Of a stretch of DNA of 64,000 bases, positions 42,590-53,832 are shown in pieces. The position numbers and the translations under genes were made by a program. The stretch spans positions 62,001-126,000 of the forward strand of contig MARA01000025.1 of assembly GCA_001792895.1 (NCBI GenBank). Direction: 5' to 3'. Position 1 is the first letter of the stretch; every line of letters starts with the position of its first letter. This DNA comes from Lentinus brumalis (taxonomy: Eukaryota > Basidiomycota > Agaricomycetes > Polyporales > Polyporaceae). The notes beneath the pieces were generated by a model. It searched no databases. It was given only the letters and a program-made list of their open reading frames with translations, and was not told where the DNA came from.

Positions 42590-44180
42590 ATGTCGTCGCC
42601 ACCGTCTAGCGGTGACCCGACGTCGACGCCCCCGGTGTCCGACTCATCCACCTCGGCGCCCACTCAGGGTCCGTCTTCGCCCTCTGCGCCCTCTTCTGGC
42701 TCGTCCTCCACAACTCTTGCGTCGTCAGGAACTAATGACCCTCCTCCCTCATCTACAGACTCCAGTACATCTGTTACTTCGACGTCTGACACGACCACAA
42801 CATCCACCAGCACCTTCACTACCGACACTTCCACCACCGACACTTCCACCACACCTCCACCCACCTCTAGCTCTTCCATCTCCAGTTCTACCATCGTCCC
42901 TCCTACGAGTGACACGTCGGTATCAACTCCACCACCTAGTAGCTCAGTCAGTAGCTCGGGTTCATCCACCGCAGCTTTGACTGGCTCTACCACAAATCCG
43001 GCAAGTTCCACGTCGTCGTCGGTGATCACCTCTACAAGCACACAGACGAGTACATTCATGTGAGTCTTGTCACCATGTTGCGTGGACTGTATCTTCGTTG
43101 TAATTCATGGGTTGTCCTTGTACCCGCATCCTCGTCACACATTGTCCGTGCAACGCTGACCACGGTATTCAGCGGTACCGACGCCAATGGATCGCAATAC
43201 ACCTCCATCTTCACTACTACCGTCCTTACCACCCCGACAGTCAGCGCGTCCGACAACTCATCGAAGTCCACTTCCTCACATACCGGAGCGATCGTCGGAG
43301 GGGTAGTCGGCGGTATAGCAGGTGCGGCCATCATCGCCACCCTCATCTTCTTCTTCTGTCGCAGGCGCCGCCAGCGCGACGACTTCGACGGCAACTTCGA
43401 CCCCGACCGCGTCGTCGGCCTCTCCGGCGACAACCGCGGCACGCTCCCAGACATCGATCTGGCAGCGGACAACGTCACCCCGTATAACTACACGCCGCCA
43501 GGGGCAGGGGCAGGTGCGGGTGCGAACATGCCAGTCCCCCCACACGCGACTGGGTCGAGCTACGGCAATGGCCTCGCACCAGGTGGCGCCCCAGACATGC
43601 GGCAGTACCCCGGCCAAGTCCCCGCGTTCCTCGCAGGCGGCGTCGCTGGCGGCGCCGCAGGGGCAGCCATGGCCCACCACGGCACGAGCGAAGGCCGCGC
43701 CCCCTCCCCTCCTTCCTCCTATTCGCAGCCTTCGTACTACCCTCAGTCCTCCTCCGACCACCACGGTGCGTACCCCGACTACGGTGCCTACGCCGCGTAC
43801 GCAAACCAGCCGTACCCGCAAGGCGGAGCCTCCAGTACGTCTCCCACGAGCCCGTCCTTCGGCCCTGGGATCGCCGCCGTCCCCGGGCGCGACTTCAGAC
43901 ACCCGTCCCCCGGACCATCGCTCGCTCACACGGACCCGTCCGTGTCGGGCTCGTCGAGCGGTCCGCAGGGGGTCATCCCGAGCGCGAAGGAGCGCGAGGC
44001 GATGGCGGGCCGCCGGGGCGGGGGCTGTCTGTGACGAACCCGGACACTGCGGGCGGGGGCCCGGCGTCGTCGGGCGTGCTCCAGCATTCGGACGGCGGCC
44101 GGTTAGACGCGACACCGGAGGACGAGGAGGAGCCGTCGGAGGTGCCGCCGCGGTACGACACGATCCCCCACGATCGCTGA
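42590..44180 (+). CDS. Ser/Thr-rich single-pass membrane protein, C-terminal frame break
   Basis: Basidiomycete protein with the layout of cell-wall stress sensors. A Ser/Thr/Pro-rich extracellular stalk of about 155 residues ('TDTSTTDTSTTPPPTSSSS') leads to 'TSTF|IGTDANGSQYTSIFTT', a Gly-rich membrane helix ('GAIVGGVVGGIAGAAIIATL', then IFFFC), a basic stop-transfer 'RRRRQRDDF' and a long Pro/Tyr-rich cytoplasmic tail. Exons are 42590-43059 and 43173 onward (intron 113 bases). In the main frame the protein stops at 44034. One frame over, immediately after a G-rich run near 44015, lies 'LSVTNPDTAGGGPASSGVLQ' and '...SEVPPRYDTIPHDR' with a stop at 44180, which is the usual C-terminus of this family. 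So a one-base indel is likely. No N-terminal signal peptide is visible; an upstream exon may be missing. Confidence 0.72.
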
Positions 44181-44966
44181 GTGGTGAGCGTCGGGCGGTG
44201 GCGTGTGGGTATCGTGGTGTGACGCGCGGATGGTCGCCAGCTGGACTCCAGGCCGTGCGTGGTGTGGAATTCTAGAGACGAGCAGCGATGCGTTGGTGCG
44301 CTGCGCTGCGCACGAGTTGGCGCATGACGTCGGCGGAGAAAATAGACCTGTTGGGATGCGCAGCATGCAGCGTGTATGTCTGCGCCCGATATGACGACAG
44401 GTCCCATCGTAATCTGACCGTCGTGTACGGGGGTCGGAGCAACGTCCGTGCTCTCGAGTCCGCCGCCACTGCCGTCATCATCGTCACGATCCCTCTGTGT
44501 AGCGGTGTGTCCTCACTCTCCTTAACCCCCTATTACCCCCCTCTCATTGAGCTTTCCGGACTCAGTCCTCGCCCCTCTTGCCCCTTGCACTTCACTTCCA
44601 CACTGACGATATCGCACGCTTGCACTCGTTACTCATGTCCCTCACGATACATACACCCCGTGCCCGCCCTCCCCCACGATATCGTACGAGACTCCCGCAC
44701 AGTCACAGTTACAGTTACAGTTACAGTCATCAACCTTACATCCCGTCGTCGCGTACTGCGCTCGGACCTATTTAGTAGTCAGTGTGTATTGCTCAGCTTT
44801 CGTGTGCCATTGTATTCTTGTAAGTATAGCCAATGCATCCGACGTTCTTCGTCAGTACATCGTGAGGACCCGTCCGACAGCACCCGAGATTCTGCCTATA
44901 ATCGGAAGTCAATTTGTATGAGGACGTACACTGCTCCCAACCACCTCCTTTCGAGTCCATCTAGTT
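44181..44966. other. intergenic with short hexamer repeat
   Basis: About 790 bases without a recognised gene. A short tandem run of 'acagtt' (about four units, 44698-44730) is the only visible structure. Confidence 0.45.
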
Positions 44967-45220
44967 GGCATCCTCGACCTCGATACTCCGACAAGCGTGT
45001 TCGAAGCTCTCGCTCAGGACGGAATTTCGCTACATTTGCAGGAACTCGAGATCGTAACTGTCACCAACGCCCAGTGTGCACATGCGGGGGGCGAGACCAT
45101 GGTATCGGTGCTCGAGGCGCGTGCGTCGCCCGGATGAGTACGCCTACAACGCCTCTCCTTTGCGGAGATAGCCAGGGAGGCCGAACGGGTCCTTCCATGT
45201 TCCTCTCGTGCAGCGGTTAG
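44967..45220 (+). pseudogene. F-box/LRR protein, 3' relic
   Basis: Reads 'ILDLDTPTSVFEALAQDGIS', 'LQELEIVTVTNAQ', 'TMVSVLEARASPG', a stop, then 'VRLQRLSFAEIAREAE'. This corresponds to 'LETLDARTVFAAL...LERLAVTYERE...SMLEQRASRGVPLRSSAFTE' at the 3' end of the copy at 15905-17621. Only about 80 codons remain, with an internal stop. It marks the far end of the F-box relic field. Confidence 0.6.
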
Positions 45221-45491
45221 GAGCCATAGTCCGGGGTCCATCCGCGAACCGCGCAATCGAGACACCGGCAAGAAATTCAGGCGTCATGGCGAGGGGGTGT
45301 GGGGATCCTAGTGCGCCATGCAGGTACCCTTGCGATACGTCTGTCGTATCATTCGTTGGTCAAAGTCTGCATCCTGGCCATCTCGGACAAGAGGGCAGAC
45401 GCGAGTTACGCAGCCAGCTGTATATACGGGGTGGTATGAACAGTAAATGGAACCACTGCTCCGCCTCGTAGGGAGCAGGGAAGCGTAGTAA

Positions 45492-46430
45492 TTATGCATA
45501 GCACTGCCTGAAGTTGATGATGTAGTGCTCGGCCTCCTGCTCCAGCTCATACCCGGGGAAGGCGGCCGACATGATTCGGTGCCAGCGGCCCTTCCGGTAC
45601 TGGGGCAGGAACGTGCCTTTCGTCAGTTCCCTGTTGATAAACGAGACATTAATGATTGATGAGACGAAGGCAGCATTGAGGACTTACCAGTACTCAGGCA
45701 TCCACGCGCTCGACTCGAAGTCGACGATGCCGGTGATATTCCAGTTCTCGTCAATGAGGACGTTATGTGCAACCAAGTCGTTGTGCGTCAGACACACGCG
45801 GTGTGTCTTGGCATGCGCGCGACGTATCACGTCGTGCACGGCTTCAGGCGACTTGGGGCAGTACTCAGGCTGTTCGGGGACGTTTAACCCTCCTGCGCGA
45901 TGCAAGAGATCGGCGTGGAAGGCTTCCACAGAGTCCCAAGGACCAGCCGGGTGCTGCCCAAAGCGGATCCGTGCACAGTGGACAGGACCTCCGTCGAACC
46001 CGCACACTCGGCCTGGTCGAGAAGGATCGGGAGGCGGTAGGGCACGGAAGGGAGCCAAGATGCGCGCCAGCTGAGCGCTCAGCTTCTGCTCGACCTCCGG
46101 CGTGATGTCAAGGTACACGTCGGCGAGAGAGAAGCCTGGCAAACGAGACATAACCAGGTAGACGTTATCCTGGTATTTGAAGTTGTCGACGACGACTGGA
46201 ACAGGGAGTGAAGTGTGTGTTCCAACGAAGTGGAGCGCCTGGCCTTCACTCAGACGCAGCATTTCGTTCCTTTTGATGTACAGACCACCCGGAACCCTTT
46301 GAGCTGTACTCTCTCCATGCCATTTGCGCGCGCCGGCAAGGATGAGATGTGTCCAAATCTTTGCGCGCAGGCGGATGGGCAAGATAGAGACAAGGAAGGA
46401 GAGTATGCGGTATACGAATGCTGGGACCAT
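45492..46430 (-). CDS. APH-type phosphotransferase (kinase-like), two exons
   Basis: Protein of the aminoglycoside phosphotransferase / choline kinase-like fold (APH, PF01636), a family expanded in fungi with mostly unknown small-molecule substrates; drug resistance should not be inferred. Exons 46430-45688 and 45630-45492 join as '...WMPEYW|ELTKGTFLPQYRKG'. N-terminal hydrophobic stretch 'AFVYRILSFLVSILPI' (residues 4-19), possibly a membrane anchor. 'YLVMSRLPGFSLADVYLDIT' is the hinge region. The catalytic loop is 'CLTHNDLVAHNVLIDE' with the Brenner-type H-N-D and the downstream N, and the metal-binding Asp lies in 'ITGIVDFESSAWMPEYWE'. The ATG at 46430 is chosen because upstream in-frame sequence (to 46649) looks non-coding. 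Stop at 45492. Confidence 0.82.
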
Positions 46431-47126
46431 TGTGTTGACTGAGCTACCCAGCAGCGAGGGGAAAGGTCGGGTATCTGTTGGTTGCGTCAGCCTTGCAACG
46501 TTTGCATAAGTTTGGGACGCACATAATTCGGTCCTGGACGTGAAGAGAAGACTCAAAAGTACGATATGGTGGTAAGTTCGACAGCCAGTGGCGGTGCGGC
46601 GGGAACCTTCCCGCCACAAGTCTGAGTATGTCTGGGTGAAAAGATGCATAGAATTATGTGGTCGAGGGCGAGAGTGTACGAGTACGTACTGAAACAGCGT
46701 GGTAGGCTGCTACTGTATCCGAGCAACGACGAAAGTCCTGTCCGTCCTATCCTATCTCACTACCGTAGAGTAGAGTCGGACTCTCCAGTGTCTATCCACC
46801 GCCCATAGGCGGCATGCAGCATGCGTATGTACGTGTAAAAGTCGTAAACAGTCGTAAGGGCAAAGGAACGCAAGCGTTTTAGTATAAGCTAAGAGTATGC
46901 GGGTAAGAGTAGTAGGGTAAAAAGCAAGGCATGTCGCTGATAACGATCCTCCAGCACCGTCCGCGGCGTCGGCCACCGCATCCATCGTATGTGGCATTAA
47001 ATAGTCCTCAATTACTATCTGCACCTTCCCCCCTCCCCTTCATCCTGTCCAAACCACCGAGATAGAAACGGAGAAGAAGAGATCCAGGTCCCGTACAATC
47101 ACCGCGCGATCCGCTCGTCCAGGTCC
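46431..47126. other. intergenic, no recognisable gene
   Basis: About 700 bases between two minus-strand genes; nothing recognised beyond A/T-richer sequence near 46850-46930. Confidence 0.4.
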
Positions 47127-50100
47127 TCAAACCGCCCGCCCAATCCCATGCCCATCACTCGTAACGTCCGTGAGGTCCATCCCGCTCTCGTCCAAGCTCG
47201 GCCGCATCGGCTTCTTCGGCGACCGCTCCAGCCAATTTCTCGGCGCAGTCGCAGTCGGCGGACTCACGGGTGACTGCGCCTGTCCCCACGTCTGCTGCAC
47301 CGTCGCCGTGCTGAGCGACGAGCTGTCCGGTGCGTGCGCGATCGTCGACGTCGGCGATAGCGGCGGGCTCATATTCGTCACGAACAACGGGCCGATCTTG
47401 CCTGCGGGCATCGGCGACCCTGGCGGCTCCGGGGCCTCGCGCCGCGGCTGCGACTCGAAGAACCCAGGTGTCGACTGCGACGCGGGATTGGACTCAAACG
47501 GGGTTTTGAACCGGAGCAGCGGGGCGTCGCTCGTTTCGCGCGAGTGCGAGGTCGAGCCGTACTGCGAGTGCGCGGGTGTGATCGGGCCAGGGAGGGTCGT
47601 CATGGATGCGAATGGGTCGTCACCGATGAGCGACGCTCTGCTATCTGCGCCAGCGTCTCCTCCGCGGAACGAGCTCGGGGGAGCTCGCCCACCGGCGGTT
47701 GGACCCATGACATCATCCACGATGCGGCTGAGGTCGACCGCGCTTGATGCTTTCACGAGCGGGTCGACGAGTGCGCTGGGTTGTCCAGGAGGCGGCCAGA
47801 CGGCCTCGCGGAAGATGGAACCCGTCTCCGCGCGCATTCCGAGCAGGTGCGGCGGAGCAGCTCCGGACGGAAGGCTGCTGGGGATACCTTCACGATGCGG
47901 GTCCATCGGCGGTCCCACAACGGACATGACGGGCGAGGTGTCGTGGAAGTCACGCGAGAGCGGTGAGCGGCCGGGGACGGCACTCGACGTGACATTCGTC
48001 TGCGTGTGCGAGGACGCGACAGAGGCGGGGTAGTCCCGGTAGCGCGTCTGTGGGCCCATGTCGTAGTCGTCCATGTCCTCGCCGTCGAGCAGGCGAGTGC
48101 GCGGCTTGGGCTGGAGCCGCTTGAAGAACGAGAGCTTCTTGTGCTGGTGCCGCCGGTAGAAGAGGAAGAGGGCGGTGACGAGGATCAGGAACGCGGCGCC
48201 GCCTACCGAGCCCGCGATGATGTCGCGCTTGGTCGCCGACGAGGAGCTGTCGGAATCGCTCTGGGAGAGCGTGGTCGGGATTGCAGTGAAGATCTACAGG
48301 TGGGTAGGGTTAGAACATGTCGACAATCACATCAGTAAATACATAGGCAACATGGGGTGAACTGTTGACTATGAATGCATGAGACGCCTTGGGCTCGCTT
48401 CGACGAGTCGATCGATTGACAGGCAGGCAGCCCCCAAAAGTGCCAACAAGAAATCATCAGGTATCCCTCAGACTATTTTATCATTGCTGCTCGTTCGGAA
48501 GAAAGCACGAGGCAAACAGCGTGCAGTCATACTTCGTAACCGAGGTCGTTATAGGTGGAATCATCGGCGGTCGTATGTCCGCTGCAGGGTGTGCCACCAT
48601 CCAGTCTCGTAGAGCACGGGCTGGAAGGTCACATATCCCGAGCGGCCGTTTCGGACGAAGTCAATGTCGCCAATACCACGCTGCACGTCTCCTGGTCCGT
48701 GAAGTCAAGGCGCATGCGCATAAACATGTGGCCTTTCGCGCATGTCACGGAACGGGCGGAAACTCTGAGCCCAGGTAAACTCGAGAGGTCTTCTTACAGG
48801 ATGAGTCTGCGGGTCATGCTGAGCGCTCCGGTGCTATGGAAGTCCGACGTCGAGGATCGCACCAACAACCCGATGTTTCAGTGTCGAACCCAGACGGTCA
48901 GGGAACAGCTCCAATAAGGCAACGAGAAGAGAGACTGACGCGAAAAGGACCGGTCCCTAAGAAGCCTAACCGTCTGGTGGAAATCGCGCATTCTGGGGGG
49001 TAGTGCCAGACGTCACCGATGTCAGTGCGTGCGTGCCTCTCCTTCGTCTCTACAACGCGGCTCCCCGTCGCCTGCTCATTGTGTACAGTCTATGCGGTGG
49101 ACATAACAGCGCACGTATTGACCTCCTCGTACTGCAGTCCACTTTGGCTCGCCGCTAGTCGAAGAAATGGACAGTGTGTAGCACATATCACCAGCGGCCC
49201 AGCATTTTCCGCATTTGGTTGGCCATGACAGCGAGGACGTCGCTCGAAAGACGACTCTCACGCAGCGCGAGTGGCTCCACACGCTGAGCGTGACGCAGCC
49301 GCCCACCCGCCTATACGAAAGTCGCCATGTGTTCTAGATCGTGTCCTGTCTCGTCCCTGTGGCCGTTTCCTTGCCGTTGTGGGGTCGAGGCAGGAGACGC
49401 CCGTATAACGACTGGCTTCGAGACACTAGCGATATCTCAGGCTACACTGAGAGGCAAAGCAGCCTGATATACGATATTGCAAAGGCCGAGGTTTGACCTT
49501 GACCTGTGCCTGAGGCAACGCAACAGACGTGACGCCTGCGCGACGTCATACGCAGCGAGACTCTATAGAGACGTACCGTAGAGGTCGTTCCATTGATGAC
49601 GGTAGTGGCAATAGCACTGGTGATTGTGGTCTGGAAGCTCCCCGAGGAAGACGGTGACGGTGACGTTATCGAAGAGTCGGCCACCAAGGCGCTCGGCAAC
49701 GATGTGGGCGAGAAGGTTGGGGTCGCTGAACTGGACGCGGAGCTGGGCAAGCTCGAAGGAGGGGACGATGGGGCGGAGGAAGGATCCGATGATGGGTTCG
49801 AAGACGGATCAGACGAGGGCGGGAGAGATGAGGGATCGGAAGACGGGGGCGCGCTAGTCGGCGGTGAGGTAGGATCGGAGGACGGCGGCTGCGAAGTCGG
49901 CTTGGACGAGGGTGGTGCTGTCGTGGGATTGCTTGCGGGAGGGTCAGACCTGCGTCATAGCGGACTCAGGTCGGGGACCGTAGAAAGAAGAGACAAGTTA
50001 TTACGCACGAAGGTTTGGACGTCGGCTGGGACGATGGGCCGCTTGACGGAGGGTCCGAGGACGGCTTCGACTCGGGAGGTTGTGACGAGTCTCCAGAAGC

Positions 50101-50230
50101 ACCCGAGTTCGCCGAGTCCCCGCTCTGAGAGGGAGGGTCTCCGGAAACAGCGTCGGATGGGTCTTGCCTCCCCGTGGGTGCAGACGGAGCGGATGTCGTC
50201 GCACCAGACGACGCACCAGACTGCACATGT
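47127..50230 (-). CDS. Ser/Thr/Pro-rich single-pass membrane protein, 5' end uncertain
   Basis: Second protein of the stalk-helix-tail type. I join 50230-50009, 49949-49577 and 48293-47127. The first junction (gtgcgt...gacgcag, 59 bases) gives 'SQPTSKPS|SDPPASNPTTAPP'. The stalk has Pro-Ser-Ser-Asp/Lys repeats ('PPSSDPSSLPPSSDPSSNPS') and ends 'ATTVINGTTST'. The next exon begins 'IFTAIPTTLSQSDSDSSSS', leading into the membrane helix 'IIAGSVGGAAFLILVTALFL' and the basic 'YRRHQHKKLSFFKRLQPKPR'. The tail of about 320 residues is Ser/Pro-rich with 'RNWLERSPKKPMRPSLDESG' near the end and a stop at 47127. The intron 49576-48294 (1,283 bases) is far too long for this genome but its borders are clean and in phase. 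No signal peptide was found; upstream exons are likely. Confidence 0.55.
48294..49576 (-). other. very long intron or inserted sequence
   Basis: Donor gtacgt at 49576 and acceptor ctgtag at 48294 enclose 1,283 bases. Frames inside lack Ser/Thr-rich character or known motifs. The stretch could be an inserted element, hold undetected small exons, or separate two genes if my join is wrong. Confidence 0.45.
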
Positions 50231-51774
50231 CTGTTCAAGAGACGTACTGACAGATTGTGAAGAGTACGTACGGTTGCACCAGCAGCAGCGGAAGTGCCTA
50301 TGCCCGGGAAGGAAGTCGCCACTGCACCGATCGAGGGCGTTTGTCGAGGATATATTCTTCGCCGTTTCGCAAGGCCACACGCCGAGCCGCGACAAGCGTC
50401 CATGACTGCTCGAGGAATTAGCACAGAGAATAGGTCGGAGACGGAGATGACATTAAAGGAGGAGACAAGAAGGCTTTCCAATCTCTCGTTCACGGTCTCC
50501 CGAGTCGCAGATCTATCGCAGATCACGTGGCAGGCGGTGTGGCTCTCGCTTGCCGGTTGCCACAACGCTGCTCCAGTTCTCCCAGGTTCTCCCTCGGGTT
50601 CTCCAGTCTCCACTGACGCTGCTATTCCTTGACCTTGCGACTGTCTCCTGCACAACGGTGACAGCAGTACGTTCAGGAACGGTACAGAAATGGAGACGCA
50701 TCTCCAGGCTGAGGCGAAGTTACCGCCGTCGAATCGGCAAGTTTAAGCCTTCAATGGAACGGTCACAGCAAGTGTACAGCATCGACTCTCACCCCATGTC
50801 AAGGGCGTTGAATATACGGCCTGAATCCTCCTGGACTGGGGCGGGGCCATGTTCGCTGCGTAGGTAAGTCGCTCTCAGCTGGAAGATATCAAACTCATCC
50901 TGCGCAAATCATCCACACAGCCATAGCCCATCTCTCACACCGTGGCCAGTTGTGTCCGGCTGTCCAAAGCACGGATGTTGACAGCTCCCCTCCGCAGTCC
51001 AGTCAACCGAACATATACCACCTGAGCCCTAGCGAGTCCCAAGGTATGTACGGACCTTATTCTACATTTGTTCACTCACGAGCGTCCGGGACGTTCGCGA
51101 GCCTTTATCCCGACCGAGCACTGTGCCTGTATGTATCATACTCAAGCTCACGTCAACGCCTGTCAACGCTCGCGTTCATAGCGCGGCTCGTGGCAAGTTG
51201 TCGGTCCGGTTGCGATGGCGCGCCGCAAGCTGTGGTGACATCACTGCACACAGCTGCACACTCCCTCTGCGAAGACGCGACGTCACTACAGGCAAATTCA
51301 GCTTACATATTTTGCGAGGTCCCACCGATCACCGCAACCTATCGCAAAGTTTTACATACATACCGTCATCGCGACGGGCGAGCCTCCGAACCGGAAGGAT
51401 GGAGCTCTTGCTCATGCCAATATGCATGGTCGGCGTGCACGAAATATACACAGCATGACACACTGAGATGGGCGTGAACGTAGAACTCTTTACGCAACAT
51501 TGAACAGACTCGGACTCGGATACTAAGCTCGAAGTGCTTGGTAGTCACTAATGGCTGCCGCCGCGGGCGCCTATCGCCAACCGTTCTTGTTCTTCTGACA
51601 TCTTGAAGTTTCCGAGGTTCACCTTAGAGTTGCGAAGGTGGCCAGCTCTATACTGATCATCTCATAGAGCTTTTGTAGACTGCGGGTAAGCCCGCCGCCG
51701 ATCTTGAGGCGATGTGATATCAGCGCTCTGACCTACTGTCCCTCCCGGCCAGAGAGTTTACAGCATGGCGATGG
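50231..51774. other. divergent intergenic region
   Basis: About 1.5 kb between the start of the Ser/Thr/Pro-rich membrane gene (-) and the oxidoreductase gene (+). It may hold a missing first exon of the former. A frame around 50300-50420 on the minus strand continues the coding frame without Ser/Thr bias, so I do not include it. Nothing else is recognised. Confidence 0.4.
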
Positions 51775-53832
51775 CGTCCATGCTGAACGTCCTGGTCATC
51801 GGAGCAGGGGAGATCAACTTTGGTACGCATCTGAGCATCTCACATGTCACTTGTGCGTGCATGGTGATATTGATGACTGACTCGATGGCTCCCTTGATTG
51901 TATAGGATCTGTCGAAGGCCCGTGGAATCATGTACGTCCTCATTGCTCGCAAGCAAGAAGGGAAATCTTACAGAAAGTACTTATCTCTATTCTCATTTGT
52001 AGACGTTGCGATTGGAAAGGCAAGTTCGGATCGTCATAGGTCAGGAGAACCAGGATGGGATGCTGACAATGACACTGATGTTCCTCCAGGATCCTCGGAC
52101 CTCGCCTGCGAGTCGTAGGACTCATAGACGTCGACGAGGCCCGAGCGGCCGCTGCGCTCGCGCCCAAACTCGAATCCGAATCTCAAGCTACGCGTGCTGC
52201 GTGGGCCGCCTGCCGACTGTTCCCAACCGTCGCGGACGCCGCGCTCGCTCTCTCCCCAGAGCAGATCCCGCGGTGAGTTCTGAGTTTGATCTTCTCGACC
52301 GGGGCCTGCGTCTTAGCTTCTGTGACAGGATCGCAGTCGTCGGCGCACCGCCGTTCGCGCGCGGGAGCGATGTCCCGGGCCGAGACCTCGAGCAGCAGCT
52401 CGTGTCCGCCTTCCCGGGCTGCGCGCTGTTCGTCGAGAAGCCCGTCAGCAGCGGCCCCGAGGACGCGTGCTGGCGAGTAGCCAAAGTCCTCGAGGACAGC
52501 CGGGCCATCGTCGGGGTCGGGTATATGTTGCGGTATCTTAAGGGTGGGTCCACGTCAACCGAAATGGAAGTATCTGCTCGCTGCTGAATGTTGCGGTATA
52601 GCTGTGCAGATGATGAAGTAAGTGCCGGAAGTCGATGTGGGTTCTCGACTCGGTGGATTGATCTCGAGCATGCAGGAAGATTATCACCGAGAACAGCCTG
52701 GTAGTTATGGGCACGAACGCACGATATGTCATGGCATAGTGAGCTTCTCCGAGTCGGCTTGTGTGACGCCTCCTTCCGAGATCGCTGACTTGATGGGACA
52801 GCGAGTATGCCAGGAAACCCGTACGTCCCCATTGGTATCTCGTCAGCTGATGCTCAGATATAGACATGAACCTTATGCCACACAGGCGTGGTGGGACAAG
52901 ACCCGCTCAGGAGGACGTACGTCCGCGTCCGTGTTCGCCAGAGCGCGTGTGAGGGACACTGATCATCGCTGACTTTCTTCACGTCCGCGTCCAGCGATCG
53001 TCGAGCAAGCTACGCATTTCTGTCGGTCGCTCTCCAACCCTCATGCCTGCCTCGACTTATCTCGGCCGCCGCAGGTGACCTCTCGCGCTATTTCGGCGGC
53101 AACGTCGTCCTCCCATCCGTCGTCGCGCACGTCGTACAGCACAGCGAGTCTCCAGGCCAGCTCTCCGCGAAGCGCTTCGACGAAGATGCCATCCCCGAGG
53201 AGAACAGGCTTCCCCGCCTGACGAGCGCCACATGGAAGTATACAGGCGGCGCGGTTGGGTCGCTGACGCATGTCATCGCACTGCATGGTGCGTCTCCGTT
53301 ATACGGATGATGGGGAAGTCGACCGCTGACCGCGCGCCGGACTCTGCGCAGGCACGACATACGACACGGAGTTCGAGGTGTATGCGGACGGCTACCACTT
53401 CAAGCTCGTCGACCCGTACTCGACCCCGAAGCTTTATATCAGACGGCCTGGAACTGCTGAGCTAGGTGAATCACCAGTAACAGGGCATGGAAGTCGGTAC
53501 TAAGTATGGGTCTACCCCGACCCCAACACAGAGACGCACATCTTCACAGACGTGAGTCGCTGCGAACTGACACTGACGATGATGTGCATGACCGATGATT
53601 CTATGCAGGACGACCCGTTCCACACGGAGCTGGCGACGTTTATTGATGTCGTGGACGGCCGACGGCCGAGCGGTGACATACTGAGCTCGTATGCGGACGC
53701 GATCAGGACGTACGAATTGGTGAGCGACTCGTGGCAGAAGGAAACTCGGAATCCGGTCCAACATGCTGATACTTTCGATAGACATGGGCAATTCGGAGGG
53801 CGGGTGAACGGTCGGCTGTTGGATATACGTGA
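51775..53832 (+). CDS. Gfo/Idh/MocA family NAD(P)-dependent oxidoreductase, many short exons
   Basis: Cytosolic dehydrogenase of the Gfo/Idh/MocA family, which oxidises or reduces sugars, inositols and related compounds; the substrate is unknown. Rossmann start 'MLNVLVIGAGEINF|GSVEGPWNH' (51775-51822, 51906-51931), then 'TLRLER|ILGPRLRVVGLIDVDE'. The junction after 'LRLE' uses a GC donor (ag|gcaagt) and the acceptor at 52089. Later pieces: 'IAVVGAPPFARGSDVPG', 'ALFVEKPVSSGPEDACWRVA' (conserved EKP), 'VGVGYMLRYLK|AVQMMK', 'KIITENSLVVMGTNARYVMA', 'YEYARKP|AWWDKTRSGG', 'ATHFCDLSRYFGG' (C-terminal domain H-x2-D-like block), 'VGSLTHVIALHGTTYDTEFE' and 'DPFHTELATFIDVVDGRRPS', ending at 53832. At least ten introns. 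All joins I checked keep frame, so the gene looks intact. Start by first ATG; Met 6 ('MLNVLV') is an alternative. Confidence 0.82.

Noticed and set aside
43276..44115. 279-codon minus-strand frame
   Set aside because: Antisense of the Ser/Thr-rich membrane protein tail; Arg/Gly-rich and motif-free.
45492..46430. Reading the APH-fold protein as an antibiotic-resistance gene
   Set aside because: Fungal APH-fold proteins are a broad family with diverse or unknown substrates; nothing in the sequence points to drug modification.
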